From Rosa chinensis (lineage: Eukaryota > Streptophyta > Magnoliopsida > Rosales > Rosaceae), in assembly GCF_002994745.2 (NCBI RefSeq), contig NC_037093.1, forward strand, positions 46,294,384 to 46,358,383: a DNA stretch of 64,000 nt. Direction: 5' to 3'. The position numbers were made by a program, and so were the translations under genes. Shown here one piece after another: positions 12,313-24,789 of the stretch. A model generated the notes under the pieces. That model ran no database searches. It had not been told where the DNA came from and was given only the letters and a program-made list of their open reading frames with translations. Numbering within the stretch: the first letter of the stretch is position 1; each line of letters opens with the position of its first letter.

Positions 12313-12542
12313 ACAGTTCAGAGCAAGGACACTAAGGAGAGTGACCGAGCAAGAGAAAGGAAAGGAACAAAAATTGGGCGCAAACGGAGGAAGGATTTTA
12401 TATCTAGGGCGGATGGCAAGGCTGTAAATTATTACAAAATAAGGATAACATTGTAATTTTAATAATCGGCTCGGCTGGAGCTGGTACTGTTACTAAGCCG
12501 ATGATGAACAGTGATTCACCATCCCTCCTTTAATATATAGTA

Positions 12543-14520
12543 TAATAATAATTGCGAGACAGATTTGCGTCTTTCAATAGAATTAGAATTAGAATGAGCA
12601 AAACAGTGGGGATGAGTCGTATAAATTTCCCTGGCATGCCAGGCTTACAGACTTTTGCTCTGGTTGTACGTGGTTTTTAATGTCCCTGTCCTTGTGTATA
12701 TAAGTTAGGAGGGCGCAGCTACCTGTCCTTGTGTATATAAGTTAGGAGGGCGCAGCTAGGTGTAAATTCTCACTTTTATCTCAAAGCCGGCCAGCTGCCA
12801 CTAGCCGGACAACACATCATCCTAGCTTTTAAGATGCATGCATCCTACGTTGTATGAGAGATTAGAAAATCTTCAGCGTTTGGGTTTGGTACGCATCAGT
12901 AAATGCATCTACTAGCCTCCTCCGTTTATTTTTCTTCTCTATCTCTCTAGTTTGCCAGTCATTGATGATTCAGTATTTATTGCTCAATTATTTTGATCAA
13001 CCCTCTTCAAGTTTCATCTGTACGGGATTTGTTTTATTTGAATATATACAGGAAATTAAGTACAAAGGGTTTTTTCAAAAAAAAAAAAAAAAAAGAGTAC
13101 CAAGGGTTGAGGTACAAGGGGCCCTTGGGTTAGCCAAACTGATGAGGAAATAGTGGAGACCTATGTTAGGATTAAGACTATAAGATTCCAGCTAGGAATA
13201 AAGGGTCATGCGCAAGAAATTGAAGAAAATTAAATTAAATACTATACATATAAAATGGGTAAGCTAGCTGGTTGATTTAGTATTGAGCCATTGATAAAAA
13301 CAAAAGATAGAACAAAATTTTATTTATCAACCCATAATTGGAACTTTCATTTCTTTCTTTGTTTAAAACTACCTTCAAAATGGAGTACGTCACGATTATT
13401 ATATGTTTACAAATAGGTAAAACCCTAATCGTTTATGTATCTTATGATTATAAATGTCTCATCCCATGTATATCTATAATCATAATGTCTCAGACCATGT
13501 ATCTTATGATTATAATTAATGTAATCGTTTATGTTTCTAGCTACTTTCGGTGTTATCAATATTATCAATCTATTGGAATACTTTAATTAGTTCACTAATT
13601 AAGATTCCCCAACAATTAATTATAGTGCATATTAATATATACTAGAAGAAAAGCAGCTGCCCCCTATTATGGTGCGTCTATATATGAAGGAATAATGCTC
13701 ATTGCTCATGTCCTCTTCTCCATCTATATATGAAAGAACAATGCTCATTGCTCATGTCATCTTCTCCATGGAGAAGAGGACAAAATGCTAATTTCATTTT
13801 TTGTAGTGGGCCAAAAGTAGAAACTAAACTGAGGGTACACTGGTACAGTATGACTATCAAAAGAAAAGGTCGGGAAGTATTGTAATGAATGACCGAATCG
13901 TACTATAGACAGTGGCGGCATGAATACGCTACGAACCAACTATTGAATTTACCCAGCAACCCATTTAGTTTTTGTTTTTTTTACTTTATTGACGAACATT
14001 TAATGATTTAATAATGGTCCTCATAATATTTTACAGTGAATAGTTTAAGAGATGGAAAACCCGTGAACAGAGGTAAGCAATTACTAATTAGCAAATCCAG
14101 TTTGCCTACTTTCTTCATATATTATGATAAATTAATGGGAGTATTCAGAGTACCGACGTGTACTTATATCAACTTGAATGAATGGTTGAATTATATTAAA
14201 TACATTTTTTTGTTATTAAAAAAAAGTTATAAATATTAAGGGTTTAGATCATCTTATAAGTGTTTGGTCACTTGCACCGTCGGTGCATAGAAGAATTTCC
14301 AATATATATAAAGTAACTTTATAATTTCTATGTGCTTACAAATTGAAGATCCTAGCCTTAATGAAAATTAAAATTCAAGGATTCAACTTGGACTAGGAGA
14401 CGGTGGAGTCTTATGCATGTAACTCTGAATTTTATTAGGTACCTAGATCTTGATTGCTAATTAAAGAGTAAAGACCTATTTACAAATCTACCACAGGTGT
14501 TACTGACACAATAATTTTAT
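12543..14520. other. Intergenic stretch with two short tandem duplications
   Basis: No gene is supported. A 37-bp unit is perfectly duplicated at 12685-12721 and 12722-12758. A 46-bp unit is nearly duplicated at 13677-13722 and 13723-13768. The rest is AT-rich, with short random frames only. Confidence 0.7.
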
Positions 14521-14848
14521 GCTTTGTTTGGTTCGCAGAATATAAGCATCGAGAAAGAAAAGTTATTCGTTTCTTGCGTTTGGGATGTAAAAGGAAATGA
14601 TAATTTCCTGAAGCAAATGAAAATGGGGGAAATGGTTCACCATACTTCAAAGGAATCACTTTTTCCTCTTCTTTCCTTGCATTTATTATTCACAACACAT
14701 TATTTTATTGCATTAATAGCAAACTTTTTAACAACTTTCCTTATGTTACCAAACAGCATAATGGAAAGTTCTTCGCAAATTTAATTTTCCTTCCATTACC
14801 ATGGGAAAGACAAATGAATTGCTTTCATTTCTGTGAACCAAAGGAGGC
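14521..14848. mobile_element. MITE-like inverted-repeat element
   Basis: The left side reads GCTTTGTTTGGTTCGCAGAA. The right side reads TTTCTGTGAACCAAAGGAGG plus C, its imperfect inverse. The roughly 320-bp interval is AT-rich and non-coding. I could not settle the target duplication, so the superfamily is open. Confidence 0.5.
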
Positions 14849-15561
14849 TTTAGGTGATTAAAGATTGTAGCCAGCAGCTAGCTCTCTCTCTCTCTCTCTA
14901 TAAGTGTATGTAGAGCTCATATGCATTATTAATGTGCTAGAGTTAAATTATTGGTGGAGTGATATTTTGCATTGGGCTAGGATAAACCTAATTCATTGTT
15001 GTTATCTCTATATTTTAGATGCCATAGTGCATAATGTGTTTACTCTATGGTATAAAGTGGAGTGATTATGTTCGGACCGATACACACACATATGCAGATA
15101 CATATACAATAGTTCTATTGATAATCAGTCTGACGCATGTCTTCTGCAGCATTACCTAACTGTTCTGTAGCATGCATGATACAAACAGAAAATGCAGGAC
15201 CAGGCAAATCTGAAGTTGATCATGACATATAAGAGCTTGCTAGTTATACATATGTATTGACCTTACATTTTTGATGGACTTCGACAATACAATACGATGG
15301 AGTTTTATATATAGAAACAGAAAAGGTACACTAGCAAACGAAAGAAACCTAATTAAGTAAAGAAGAGGGACACCAGCCTTACTCTTCCTCTATGTTTGAA
15401 CAAATAGAAGAAACAAAAGTGGGAAGAATAAGCAAATACAGAACCGGCCTGATCATAAAGATGTGCCGCATTATTCCATGAAAGAGAAGACACGCATGCG
15501 TACTATTATTACATGAATATATAGATTCCTAGCTATATGCTCCCTTAAGCGTTCAAAGAAA

Positions 15562-16688
15562 CTAATAATATTGGTCTGCCATGAAATTTGAAGTAGCTTC
15601 TGTGCTTGTGGTTCTGCTCATAGGTAATTTGGTATCCTTAGCACCTTTAAGATTGTCGCTCTCGAGTGGAAAGAGCTTAAGAGTTTGAGTTTCTGTGCTT
15701 TCTTCTTCTTCTTCTTCTTTGTAAATATTCGGTGTAGTCAATACCATACCGTAATTGTAATCATAATAGTGATGAAAGTCCAAGAGCTTTTTGTAAATTA
15801 ATGTAGCTGACACGTTTGTGTTTGAGGTCAGTCCAGGTGAATCGGTATGTTCCATAAGTAGCCCGGAGGAATTGCTTTTCGCCATGCTCGTCATCCTCTC
15901 TTGCAGTACTGAAGATGATTCCTGAGGACGTACAGTAACAAATGAAACTCATGCACATATGTAGTGCAAAATAGTAAAAGGCCTCAATGACCTCAATCTT
16001 AGGTGTCTTGCCATGTAAGCAAATTCAAATTTTTATTTTCAATTCCGCATAATATATATTGCCAAATTATAATCTTGGAACACTAATTTTACCCTTTTAT
16101 ATTTCCTTTTAGATTGAATTAATGACATTAATGAATTTAATTAGAATTTGAAATATCTTTCTTCGCTTCAATTAATACGTATTCCTTCATGTTTAAATTT
16201 AATATTTAATTGTGAGAGAAAATTTTTAGTGAAAATAATTTATTATTAGATCCACTCTTAACTCTTTCTTCCAATGTTTGTCCTTTACTTATTAAGAGAT
16301 TTAAATATTACTTAAATTACTAGATTTTATGGATTAAAATTACGATATCAATATATTCTCTTCCCATTTGTGTGGATCCAATTTTTTTTTTCTTTTTTAT
16401 ACGGAATCTAATTTAATTTTTTTACTTTCCTAATTAATTTATTAGTGTAAGGATGATTAGTTACTTTTTATTAATTTTATTAAATTTATTTACAAACAAC
16501 TTTTTACACCACAACACCCCAACTAAGGGGCGGATCAATAACCACCTAAATTATAATTAAGATTATACTCTCATTCTAGACCATTAGATCATATAACCAT
16601 TATATTATAGTTGAGATTAAAAAAAAAAAGTTATTTGTTTTTAAATAAATATATTTCATTATTTATATGTGTGTGTATTTTTTGGATG

Positions 16689-16725
<37 letters not shown>

Positions 16726-18313
16726 TATGAACATGAATATGTATTTTTCACATATATTTTCATAATTTGTAGGAACCCAACAAACTCCGAATTCATATAA
16801 ATGTGTTATGCAAATCTATTCTTGATTGAAGAAAAAAGAAACAGAAAAAAAAAAACCATTTTTTTTAAAGTAAGCAAATAATTTAGAGCTATTGGATTTT
16901 AGAAGGGCAAGATGATTTTTTTTTTTAAAGTATTACATGGCATAAGTGTAATGTGAGTAGGTGACATAACATGACAACTCAGATTGAGGCGAATAATCAT
17001 TTTCCAACATTAAATAATGCATTCAATAAATTTCTATAGTTTCTTGAGATTTTGGCTCGATATACATTATACAATATACACTTACCTGATCGGTAAGAAG
17101 AGTGAAGCTTCGTAGTGTCCATCTATTCTGCTGCTCAACTTCAAAACAACGAACAAAGTCAACGGCAAGCAAACAATTTCCATAACATGAAATAATCTGT
17201 TAATTAATTTTTGCACCCGTTCAGCTATATAGAACCAATAAATTTACAAGTCCTTGTACTCGAGTGCCCGTTCAATTAATTAGGTTCTCCAGCTCTTGGC
17301 TAGGGTTTGCTGACTTGCCTGGTGAGTCATGAGTGTAAAGCACGGTTATATTATTTGTACTGAATGGTCTTAATTATTATTAACATAACCATTAACTCTC
17401 TCACTCTCCCCTCCTCATAGCATAGATATTCAATATGGTATACAGTAATTGAGCCGTAGCCCGTAGGTGACCTAAAGGAGCTGGCCTCACCAAGTGTTGA
17501 ACCCTAATCCCCCTATTACCTGGGGAGCCTTGTGTCCAACAGATAGATTAACTGCATGTTAATAATAAAATGATGCTTATTAAATGATACCTCCTGCAGA
17601 TTCTTTTTCTCGGAGACAGCTAATTGTGTTGTTAGTCAAAGTTTGTTGTTGTTGTTGTTTAGAGTCGGACTGATGCATGGACACGAGTTCACGGCGTGTC
17701 TTCTGCCTCTCCCTGGCTCGGCGGTTCTGAAACCAGTAGAATATATTCTTGCCTTCAACCCTCCCATAGTTTCGAAGCCGTGCAGTCACCTGTCGGATTT
17801 GTTGGGCCGTCGGCGTCTTGATCCCAGATCGATACAGCTCTTCCAGATGCACTATCTGCTCCGGGGTTGGAGTCCATCGGGAACTTCGATTATGACTATA
17901 AGAACAATCACTGCTATTTCTGCCTTGCTCATTCGACGTCACTGGAACCACTGCATACGTACACATGAAATCAGATTATCAGCTACCCACAGAATAATCA
18001 GACCATCAAAGTATGATATGTATATATATGTATGTGTGTGTGTGTACTGCAATCATCTATATATGATTGTGTGTGTGTGTGTGTACTGCAATCATCTATA
18101 TATGAATGTGTGTGTGTGTATAAATCATCGGTACGTACTCTGATGGTGGTGGTTGAATGGTAACAAAGGGATTTGGGTCATGTTGGAAGTAGAGCTAAGC
18201 TTTGGAGTGAGTAGTACTGCAGGCTGAGGATATGCAGCTTTGATCGAGTACTCAGGCAGAGCCCCAATATTAGGGTCTCTACAACCACTGCTGCTACCCA
18301 TCATCGTCCACAT
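15562..18313 (-). CDS. WUSCHEL-related homeobox transcription factor (WOX1-like)
   Basis: Predicted exons are 18139-18313, 17591-17950, 17086-17138 and 15562-15921. All have AG/GT borders and phases that join, giving 948 nt and 315 residues. Exon 1 starts [10 protein letters not shown], like the MWTMGYN start of WOX1. Exon 2 holds the homeodomain from [20 protein letters not shown] to [20 protein letters not shown]. Exon 3 encodes VEQQNRWT..., resembling the VEQ segment after the WOX1 homeodomain. Exon 4 carries the WUS box TLKLFPL after an acidic EEEEEES tract. WUS-clade factors act in the nucleus in meristem and lateral-organ growth. The recognition helix reads QNRRARER instead of the usual QNHKARER. 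Intron 3 is about 1.16 kb. Subtype WOX1 is an inference; clade membership is firm. Confidence 0.85.
16691..16722. repeat. AT dinucleotide microsatellite
   Basis: An uninterrupted (AT)n run of about 32 bases lies within the large third intron of the WOX gene. Confidence 0.95.
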
Positions 18314-18927
18314 CACTGATAGTTATTCAAACTACGATGGCTAACTAGACAAGGGAATGTTTTGAATCATGAGCAAAGATGGTAAGGGTATGGAGAGAGT
18401 CAGGTATGTGTGTGTGTATATATATTTATATATAGCCATATGTAAACATGCAGGAATAGTGGAGACAGAGATAGTAAATGGCCCCAAGGAGGCAAGGACG
18501 GTTGCTAACGGCAGAGGCAATGCGGTAATTTTTAATGCACTAAACGATAATAAAAGTTAATTGAGTAAATCTCTATTTTAACTGCCACTGCGGGAGCGTC
18601 GCTCTTTTGTTTCGCTATCCTGTATACGACGTCGTTGTCAACATTTACTCTGAGCATGAGCATAAAAGTTCAACCCTTGGGCTCCAGCTGTCGCTCCGGC
18701 AAGACAAAGAAGCAAACTATTTCTCTAGATTTGGCGGGAAAAAAGTTGGCCCCAGATGGTTTTGGGCTTTGGAGGCAGCGGCTCTCCTTCTTTGTGTCTT
18801 CTCCGGCAACGGCAATTGGCTGAGATAGCTAGGACGGCGACGGCAACGACGTCGACGTGTAAGGGAGTTTTTTCAACTATTAACTCTTCTGTGCTTCTAC
18901 TTCTGTGAGCTTTAGAGAGATTTGAAT
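18314..18927. other. Upstream region of the WOX gene
   Basis: This is the presumed promoter and 5' leader of the minus-strand WOX gene, with GT and TA runs at 18409-18435. Short frames at 18369-18560 and 18607-18828 match nothing I know. No defined promoter motif is asserted. Confidence 0.4.
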
Positions 18928-18959
18928 TTGCTCACCACATTAGTAAAGGTGGTGATGCC

Positions 18960-18998
18960 CAGGGGCGGAACTACCTTCCGGTTTGACGGGGTCCGGAC

Positions 18999-19033
<35 letters not shown>

Positions 19034-19329
19034 AAGGTGATGATCAAATATACTGGCCAAAAAAAAAATGATTGATATATGTGTGTGTGTAAGTGTAATA
19101 AAATAATCAATAACAATAAGGCGTTTTTTGAATTGATTCCAGCTATTTTTTCAAATGTGCAGTTATGTACGGTTTTTCCTTTTTCAAATTTATAAAAAAT
19201 TTATTGTTGAGTTATGCATTATATTAAAAATGATTTTTTAATTTATTTTTGGAGTAGGTTTTTTTTTTTTTTTTTTTTTTGCCACTATGTCTGGACCCCC
19301 CCTACATTCAAATCCTGGTTCCGCCCCTG
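18960..19329. mobile_element. hAT-type MITE with long poly-C tract
   Basis: The ends are CAGGGGCGGAACTACC and GGTTCCGCCCCTG. The flanking 8-bp duplication GTGATGCC is exact at 18952-18959 and 19330-19337. A 32-base run of C (19000-19031) and a run of T near 19260-19280 lie inside. CAGGGGCGGA-type ends with 8-bp duplications are common in plant hAT MITEs. Confidence 0.88.
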
Positions 19330-20251
19330 GTGATGCCACCACTCTACAAATGCTCACCACGTGTCCTTTTAATCATGGTTAAATCTTTAGGATTAATAGT
19401 AACTAGCAACATGCTCTCGTTTCTTGCGGGTGACATTGTGTTAAGGGAAAATGGTCAACTAAAAGGAATATATATTTTTTTTAACATAGAATAGTGGTGA
19501 TTTGGCTATTTTAAATTTCAATTTACACTTTTATCTATTTATATTTTATTGATTTAATTTAATAATTATGTTATGAAAATGTAGAGATAGACTTCAAAAT
19601 TTAGTGAAATCCTTTGACACTTCAAAATTTAGTGTAATTTAATAATTACACTTCAAAATTTAGTGAAATCCTTTGACACCAAAAGAGGGCCCTCCATTTA
19701 TAATAGTAGAGATAGACTAATAATATTATATTAATAATTAATTAAGAAAGAAAAATAAAAGAACAAAACTCTCTCTCCTCTCCCATCAAACCCAGAAACA
19801 AACATAGCAAACTCAGTTTTGAAATATGATCATTTTCCTTAAGAATTTTGCAAATCAAGGACTGATAGAATACCAAAATGACCCAATTTTAATAGCAAGA
19901 GAGAAAGCAGTCTGAGAGAAAACAAATTCTCTCTAGCCACTAGTTCCTTTCTCCCTAGTCCCTACCTTCTTCACAACAAACCAGACAAACCCAATTCGAA
20001 TAAATAATCCCACCAAACCCACATTTGAGATTTGAATATAGTGTAAAAATTAATTAAAGTCATTGGCACTCTGCCACCAGCTGGTAGCAATATAAATCCA
20101 TAGTGAAATTTATTTTGGTGGACTAATTCATCTCTGCCACCACAATCGCCTGTGGCGAAAAGTTCCGACCTAGACACCGCTGACGGCATCCAAACAGAAA
20201 CATCTCTCAATCTCACCAAAGCAAAAAGTTATCGTCCTCTTCATTGTCTTA

Positions 20252-20626
20252 AAGCATCTTTAGCAGTGCTATCCATTTTTGAGTCAAATTTTAGCTAAAG
20301 TAGCTAAAAAATTATTTTGGCTAGCCACTTTAAAAATACTTCTGTATCAATGCTCTCTATTTTAGATAATTTTAAATTTATATTATTTTTAAAATGAAGA
20401 CTAAATAGTTTAAATGTATTTATAAATTACATAAAAATAACTCAAAATGAATGTTTTAAATTATAGAGAGCCTCATCTCGCTCTCTATATTTAGGAGCGA
20501 GATAGCTAAAAGTTATAATGGAGAGCCACTTAGGAGTCTGGTGCAGCTGCTAAAATGGATAAAAAAACTTGATATGCTCTCTAAAATAACTAAGGAGCCA
20601 AAATAGAGAGTCTGTTAAAGATGCTA
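20252..20626. mobile_element. Harbinger/Tourist-like MITE
   Basis: Terminal inverted repeat AAGCATCTTTAGCAG, against an inverse right end TAGCATCTTTAACAG, with TTA on each side (20249-20251 and 20627-20629). The 375-bp AT-rich interior is non-coding and partly self-complementary. A TTA duplication points to PIF/Harbinger. Confidence 0.78.
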
Positions 20627-21529
20627 TTAGGCGCTGGAGTGGGAGTTGGGGAATTGGGGTCGTGTGGCTGTGGTGGGTGAGAGAGATAATTATGGCAGTT
20701 AAGAAGAAACAGAGAGAGAATTGTAGGAGTGAAGTCGTGAGGGCGGCTTTTACCTGTTTTTTTTTTGAAGAAGAAGAAGAAGAAAAGGAAGGCTTTTACT
20801 TTTTATTAAAAAAACATTAATTAATGAAATTTTTTATTATAGTTAACTGTAGTTAAAATCTATATAACGTGACAAGTTTTAATAGGGTGGTGATATCACT
20901 GCATTTAGTAACGTGGTGAGCAAATTTGATCCAGCTTTAAAGCTTCTGAGCACAGTGGTGAACAGCAAATCGCCCACAAAATTGGCCCCACTTACTCAAG
21001 AGTATCCAAGAACTCTTCAAATTAATAGAGATGACAATCCTTGTTCAAAAGTCAAAACCCATCACTTAATTCTCACCGGCGCCCAGGCCTCACAAATATG
21101 CATTTACTTGTCAACAAAACATTGTCTCCACAAAATAAATCCACAACCTTTGCTCTTATCCACTTCAGTTCAAATATTAGCCTAATTTTTGTTTTTAAAC
21201 AAAATTCGATCATGATTTTACTTGATCATGTTTGTTTTAGTTAAAAAAAAAGAAGTTCTTATTCACACTATGAACTTCATTACAGTTTAAATATAAAAAA
21301 AAAATTTCTCAAATAACATTTCAAGAATAAAGTTTTAATCGAACTAGATTTAGAACTATGAAAAATGTGGTTTTGACCTTTATTCAAGATTCTTGTTTTA
21401 GTGTATGTTGCATTTTAATTTCCTTATCAACAAAATTCTAAGATTACTAATTTACTACATAAAAGAACTTTAAGGAATAAGCTTATTATAATCTTGCTTT
21501 ATCTTCTGTTTATACCTTCTTACCAAAAA

Positions 21530-22470
21530 TGCTATGCTGTTCTTCACTTTCTAGATTTCAGCTACAAAACCCTAGCCGCACAAGGTCAGGGAGCAAAGGC
21601 GAAAACCCAAAAATCTTCTTCTTGTCCGGCGGCGTCTGCCGTCAACGTTGGCACTCGCCTCGTCGGCGTTGGGATGCTGTCGGATGGGAATGTTTTTGCT
21701 ATTCCCTTTGACTTCCAAGATTGCACTATTTGAGGTTTTAGACAGCGAGTAGTCAGGTTCTGCTAGAGTTCGAAGCTATTTGGAGTTTAGAAGTGGTCGT
21801 AGGCACTACTTCGTGGAATATTGTCGGCAGCAGGATCTGGGTTCTGCTTGGCGACGATGATGGCATTTTTTCAAGGATCTGCTGAAGGCTTTGGAGCGCG
21901 GGGGGCACAAACCCGTTGTGGATTTGGGTTTGACCGTGCTGTTGGAGCTTCATTTGGGGTCTTCTGGATGGTGGCACCGTGATTCCTTGAGGTGGGGACG
22001 GCGGAGGTCCGCTCGCGGTGACGGTGCCTTCGGTGTGCGTAAGGTTAGTTTCTCTTGCAGAAGGGTGGAGGCTTGAGCTGGGTTGGGCCACTCATGTTTG
22101 GGCTTTGGGTGATGTTTGTCTAGGGACCTTGTGGGTTGTTTATGTTTCCTATTTTATTTAGGGATCTCTATGTTAGTAGTTTAGTCTATTTTCAATAATT
22201 CCCTAGTGTTTAGGGAGCTATGCTCATTTAGTTTCTTAGTAAGCGCTAATGAGTATTTGCCTGCATGCCTATAAACTATGTATTGTCATAGTTATAGGCT
22301 CGTTTTAGATAAGTGAGTGATAAGTTCGAATGTAGTTGGTCTATCCTATGTATCACTGTGGTTTTACCATGATGCCTTGTCATGTCCAATGTGAGGCAGC
22401 GGGTGGGTATGTAATGGCCTTCTTGGCATGCGTTTTATCAATGGAATTACCATTCATTCAAAAAAAAAAA
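21530..22470 (+). mobile_element. 5'-truncated LINE with target duplication
   Basis: The 3' end is typical of plant LINEs: TTGGCATGCGTTTTATCAAT, then GGAATTACCATTCATTC and poly-A. A 15-bp direct repeat, CCTTCTTACCAAAAA, flanks it at 21515-21529 and 22471-22485. The body is only about 940 bp, so most of the element, including reverse transcriptase, was lost at insertion. Frames inside are remnants. Confidence 0.85.
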
Positions 22471-22485
22471 CCTTCTTACCAAAAA

Positions 22486-24780
22486 AAAAAAAATCTTCTG
22501 TTATATATCTTCATGTCTGATAGTTGTTTAAAAAATAAATAAATAAAAAGGATATAATATTTGTTTCAATAAAACCATAAAACATTATCCTATCTCCACG
22601 GCCTCAACATGGAATTCTTACCACTAAACTACAGCCACATCGTTGTATGTTAAATTCAACATAATCAATAAAACATTGTGTATTCCTTTAAAGTCTACGT
22701 AACAATTACTTCAGAGCAAGCAATAAGTTGGGGGTTTTCTCTTTAATTTCTTCTTACTCTTAAGTCTAGAAATAAAGGTTGAGGTTTCTGATTGAAATAA
22801 TTATGTCTTTCAGGATGTGCCGCGATAGATTCCCCAGTCCCCACAAAGTAAATAGAAGAAAAGGTCTACAAAGCAAAATGATACGAAACAAAATCTCATC
22901 ACACATGCAAAAAGGCAAAATAGACCATCTTATGGTTTAGGGTGCAGTAGTAGTATTGGAGCTATAGCGATCTACATGGACCATGGTCTATATTTATCCA
23001 GGATCATTTTGTTTTGTCATAGCTTTTACTAGCTCGAGTCACCCTACAAACTACGATGGGCGGAATTTTCGTTGAAAGCAGCTGGTAGTTGATAAGTTAT
23101 TACTTGTTATTATTATGTTTGCACTTTGCACAGACACACATTAACAGAGGCGGAGCCAGGTTAGGGCCAGGTGGAACCCTCTAACTGAATATTTTGAAAA
23201 AAAATTATGTAATATGTAGGTTATATTAATTAGACTAGATATTATTGGTACCTGTTTAATGATATGTTATTACACTAAATTCTAAATCTATTTGAGATCA
23301 ATTATTCAATCAATTAATCAATGCTTTCTATTCATTCTTACTTAGTATATGTTAATCGAGTTACGATTCTCAATCAATTCTTTTTGCATAGAGTATTGCC
23401 GCAACTGTTTTTTTGGGTTTTCATTATTCCTCTCTTACGAATCAGTAATGAGTTTATGAATGATTATTTGATTTCATATATTGAGAAAGGCTTTCTACAA
23501 ATATAGATGATGAGACTAAACTCATTACACTTGTGTGTGAGAACGTTTTAAACATATAGATCTCACGTGAGATATTAAAAACTTTATCCATAAATTTGTA
23601 AAAAATTTGGTCGACCTCCACCCAAAATTCCACATAGTTTCCACGTGCATGGGGTGTCTGCATCAACTTGTATCATTCATCAATACGCATCACAAATTTA
23701 TCATGACGCAGTCGACCGTTGGCCGTCCATAGCTCTATAGATTACTGTTCTCCTCGTCATTAGTTTCTCCAATTTATTCTCATTTATATCTCTCGGCCAA
23801 TCGCCAGCAACCATGTCAGCTACTGTTCCTCTCTTAATTAATTACTTGGTTACTTTTCAGATCATTATTAATTGGACACTGTATACTTGATGATCGGATG
23901 ACATGATCGGATGACATCACCGCCATGAATGTTTGGCAATAATAGCAGACCATCTTTGTCCTATTTCCTTCGTATCCTATTCAATTGTATCCTGCATGGT
24001 TCTCACCCCGTTTTTCACCGATCCGGTTTCTCCTTCTGTACGTTTACAAATCATTGTAAAAATAGGACGAAAGCAAATTTAGATCTCAATTTGATAAGTT
24101 AACATCGTGGCGGATGCTTTTACCGACTTTCATTATTATCAAAATGTAATTCAAAGTAGTCTGAATTAGTTATATTCATCCTCTACCGTTATATTAACAA
24201 TAGTTGAAGAGCCACAAACCCTTATAAAATTTATACAATACCACAATTTTTCAGTGTATGATAACGCATTACCACACATCATTCCCCCCTCCCAATTTGT
24301 GACGAATTTTCAAGTCATACATGAGGAGAGGAGTACTTGAGTCCTAAATATATAAGAAATGTACATATATGTACACGCTATATATGTATGTTGCATACAC
24401 GTGTAATGTACTTCAAAGACAATACGCTATTACGTAATTCTGAAGAACAAAAATGAACACATTATGTAGCTGCGTAGCTACCTTGTATGCAACTTTATAT
24501 TGTTCTCACTTAATTCTGAGACCACAGATTCCCTTGCTTCTCTCTTGAATCTACAAATAATATGCCAATATGTGAGGCAAAAGAATCGTGATTTAGGACT
24601 ATGGAATGAGCAGATCCCCGATGCAGCGCTTTAGATGATTTCTTCTTCTTCTTCTTTGTTTCTAAAGTTTTCTCAGTTACAAATGATTGAATATAAAATA
24701 CATAGACTAATTAATACATTGAGCCATTGATAATTAACTACTCGAGAAGCTTATTGCAGGTGCTAACACCTACAGCTGCA
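22486..24780. other. Intergenic, no gene seen
   Basis: AT-rich spacer between two LINE remnants. Only short unrelated frames were seen. A hAT-like end (CAGAGGCGGAGCCAGG) occurs at 23144 without a partner that I could find. Confidence 0.6.
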
Positions 24781-24789
24781 GCAAGATGC

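Larger units (their letters stand above)
9315..12542 (-). mobile_element. Gene-capturing Helitron-like element
   Basis: Minus-strand start TACTATATATTAAAGGAGGG at 12542. The end at 9315 is a hairpin, CCCCGCAGCAATGCGCGGG, then TGTAACAACTAG. The subterminal motif GCCGATGATGAACAGTGA near 12495-12512 recurs at the same place in the element ending at 9314. Fragments of at least four genes lie inside, all in the element's own 5'-to-3' orientation: an unknown first exon, YUCCA, OTU protease and HIR. No Rep/helicase ORF was found, so mobility would need a partner in trans. Confidence 0.68.
18928..20930. mobile_element. Long inverted-repeat transposon remnant
   Basis: TTTGCTCACCACATTAGTAA on the left (from 18927) is mirrored by sequence ending GTGGTGAGCAAA near 20930. 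The inverse of the right end reads TTTGCTCACCACGTTACTAA, 18 of 20 matching. A further segment (GTGATGCCACCAC / GTGATATCACCACC) extends the match once the nested 370-bp MITE is removed. I did not find a clean target duplication. The interior is non-coding and contains two nested MITEs. Confidence 0.5.

Noticed and set aside
18369..18828. Small plus-strand frames upstream of the WOX gene
   Set aside because: Short, no motif, no splice support; the region looks like a promoter.
21753..22091. 112-codon minus-strand frame, Pro/Ser-rich
   Set aside because: It lies antisense within the truncated LINE and has no domain.
23144..23165. hAT-like end CAGAGGCGGAGCCAGG
   Set aside because: No inverted partner or 8-bp duplication was found, so it is not called as an element.
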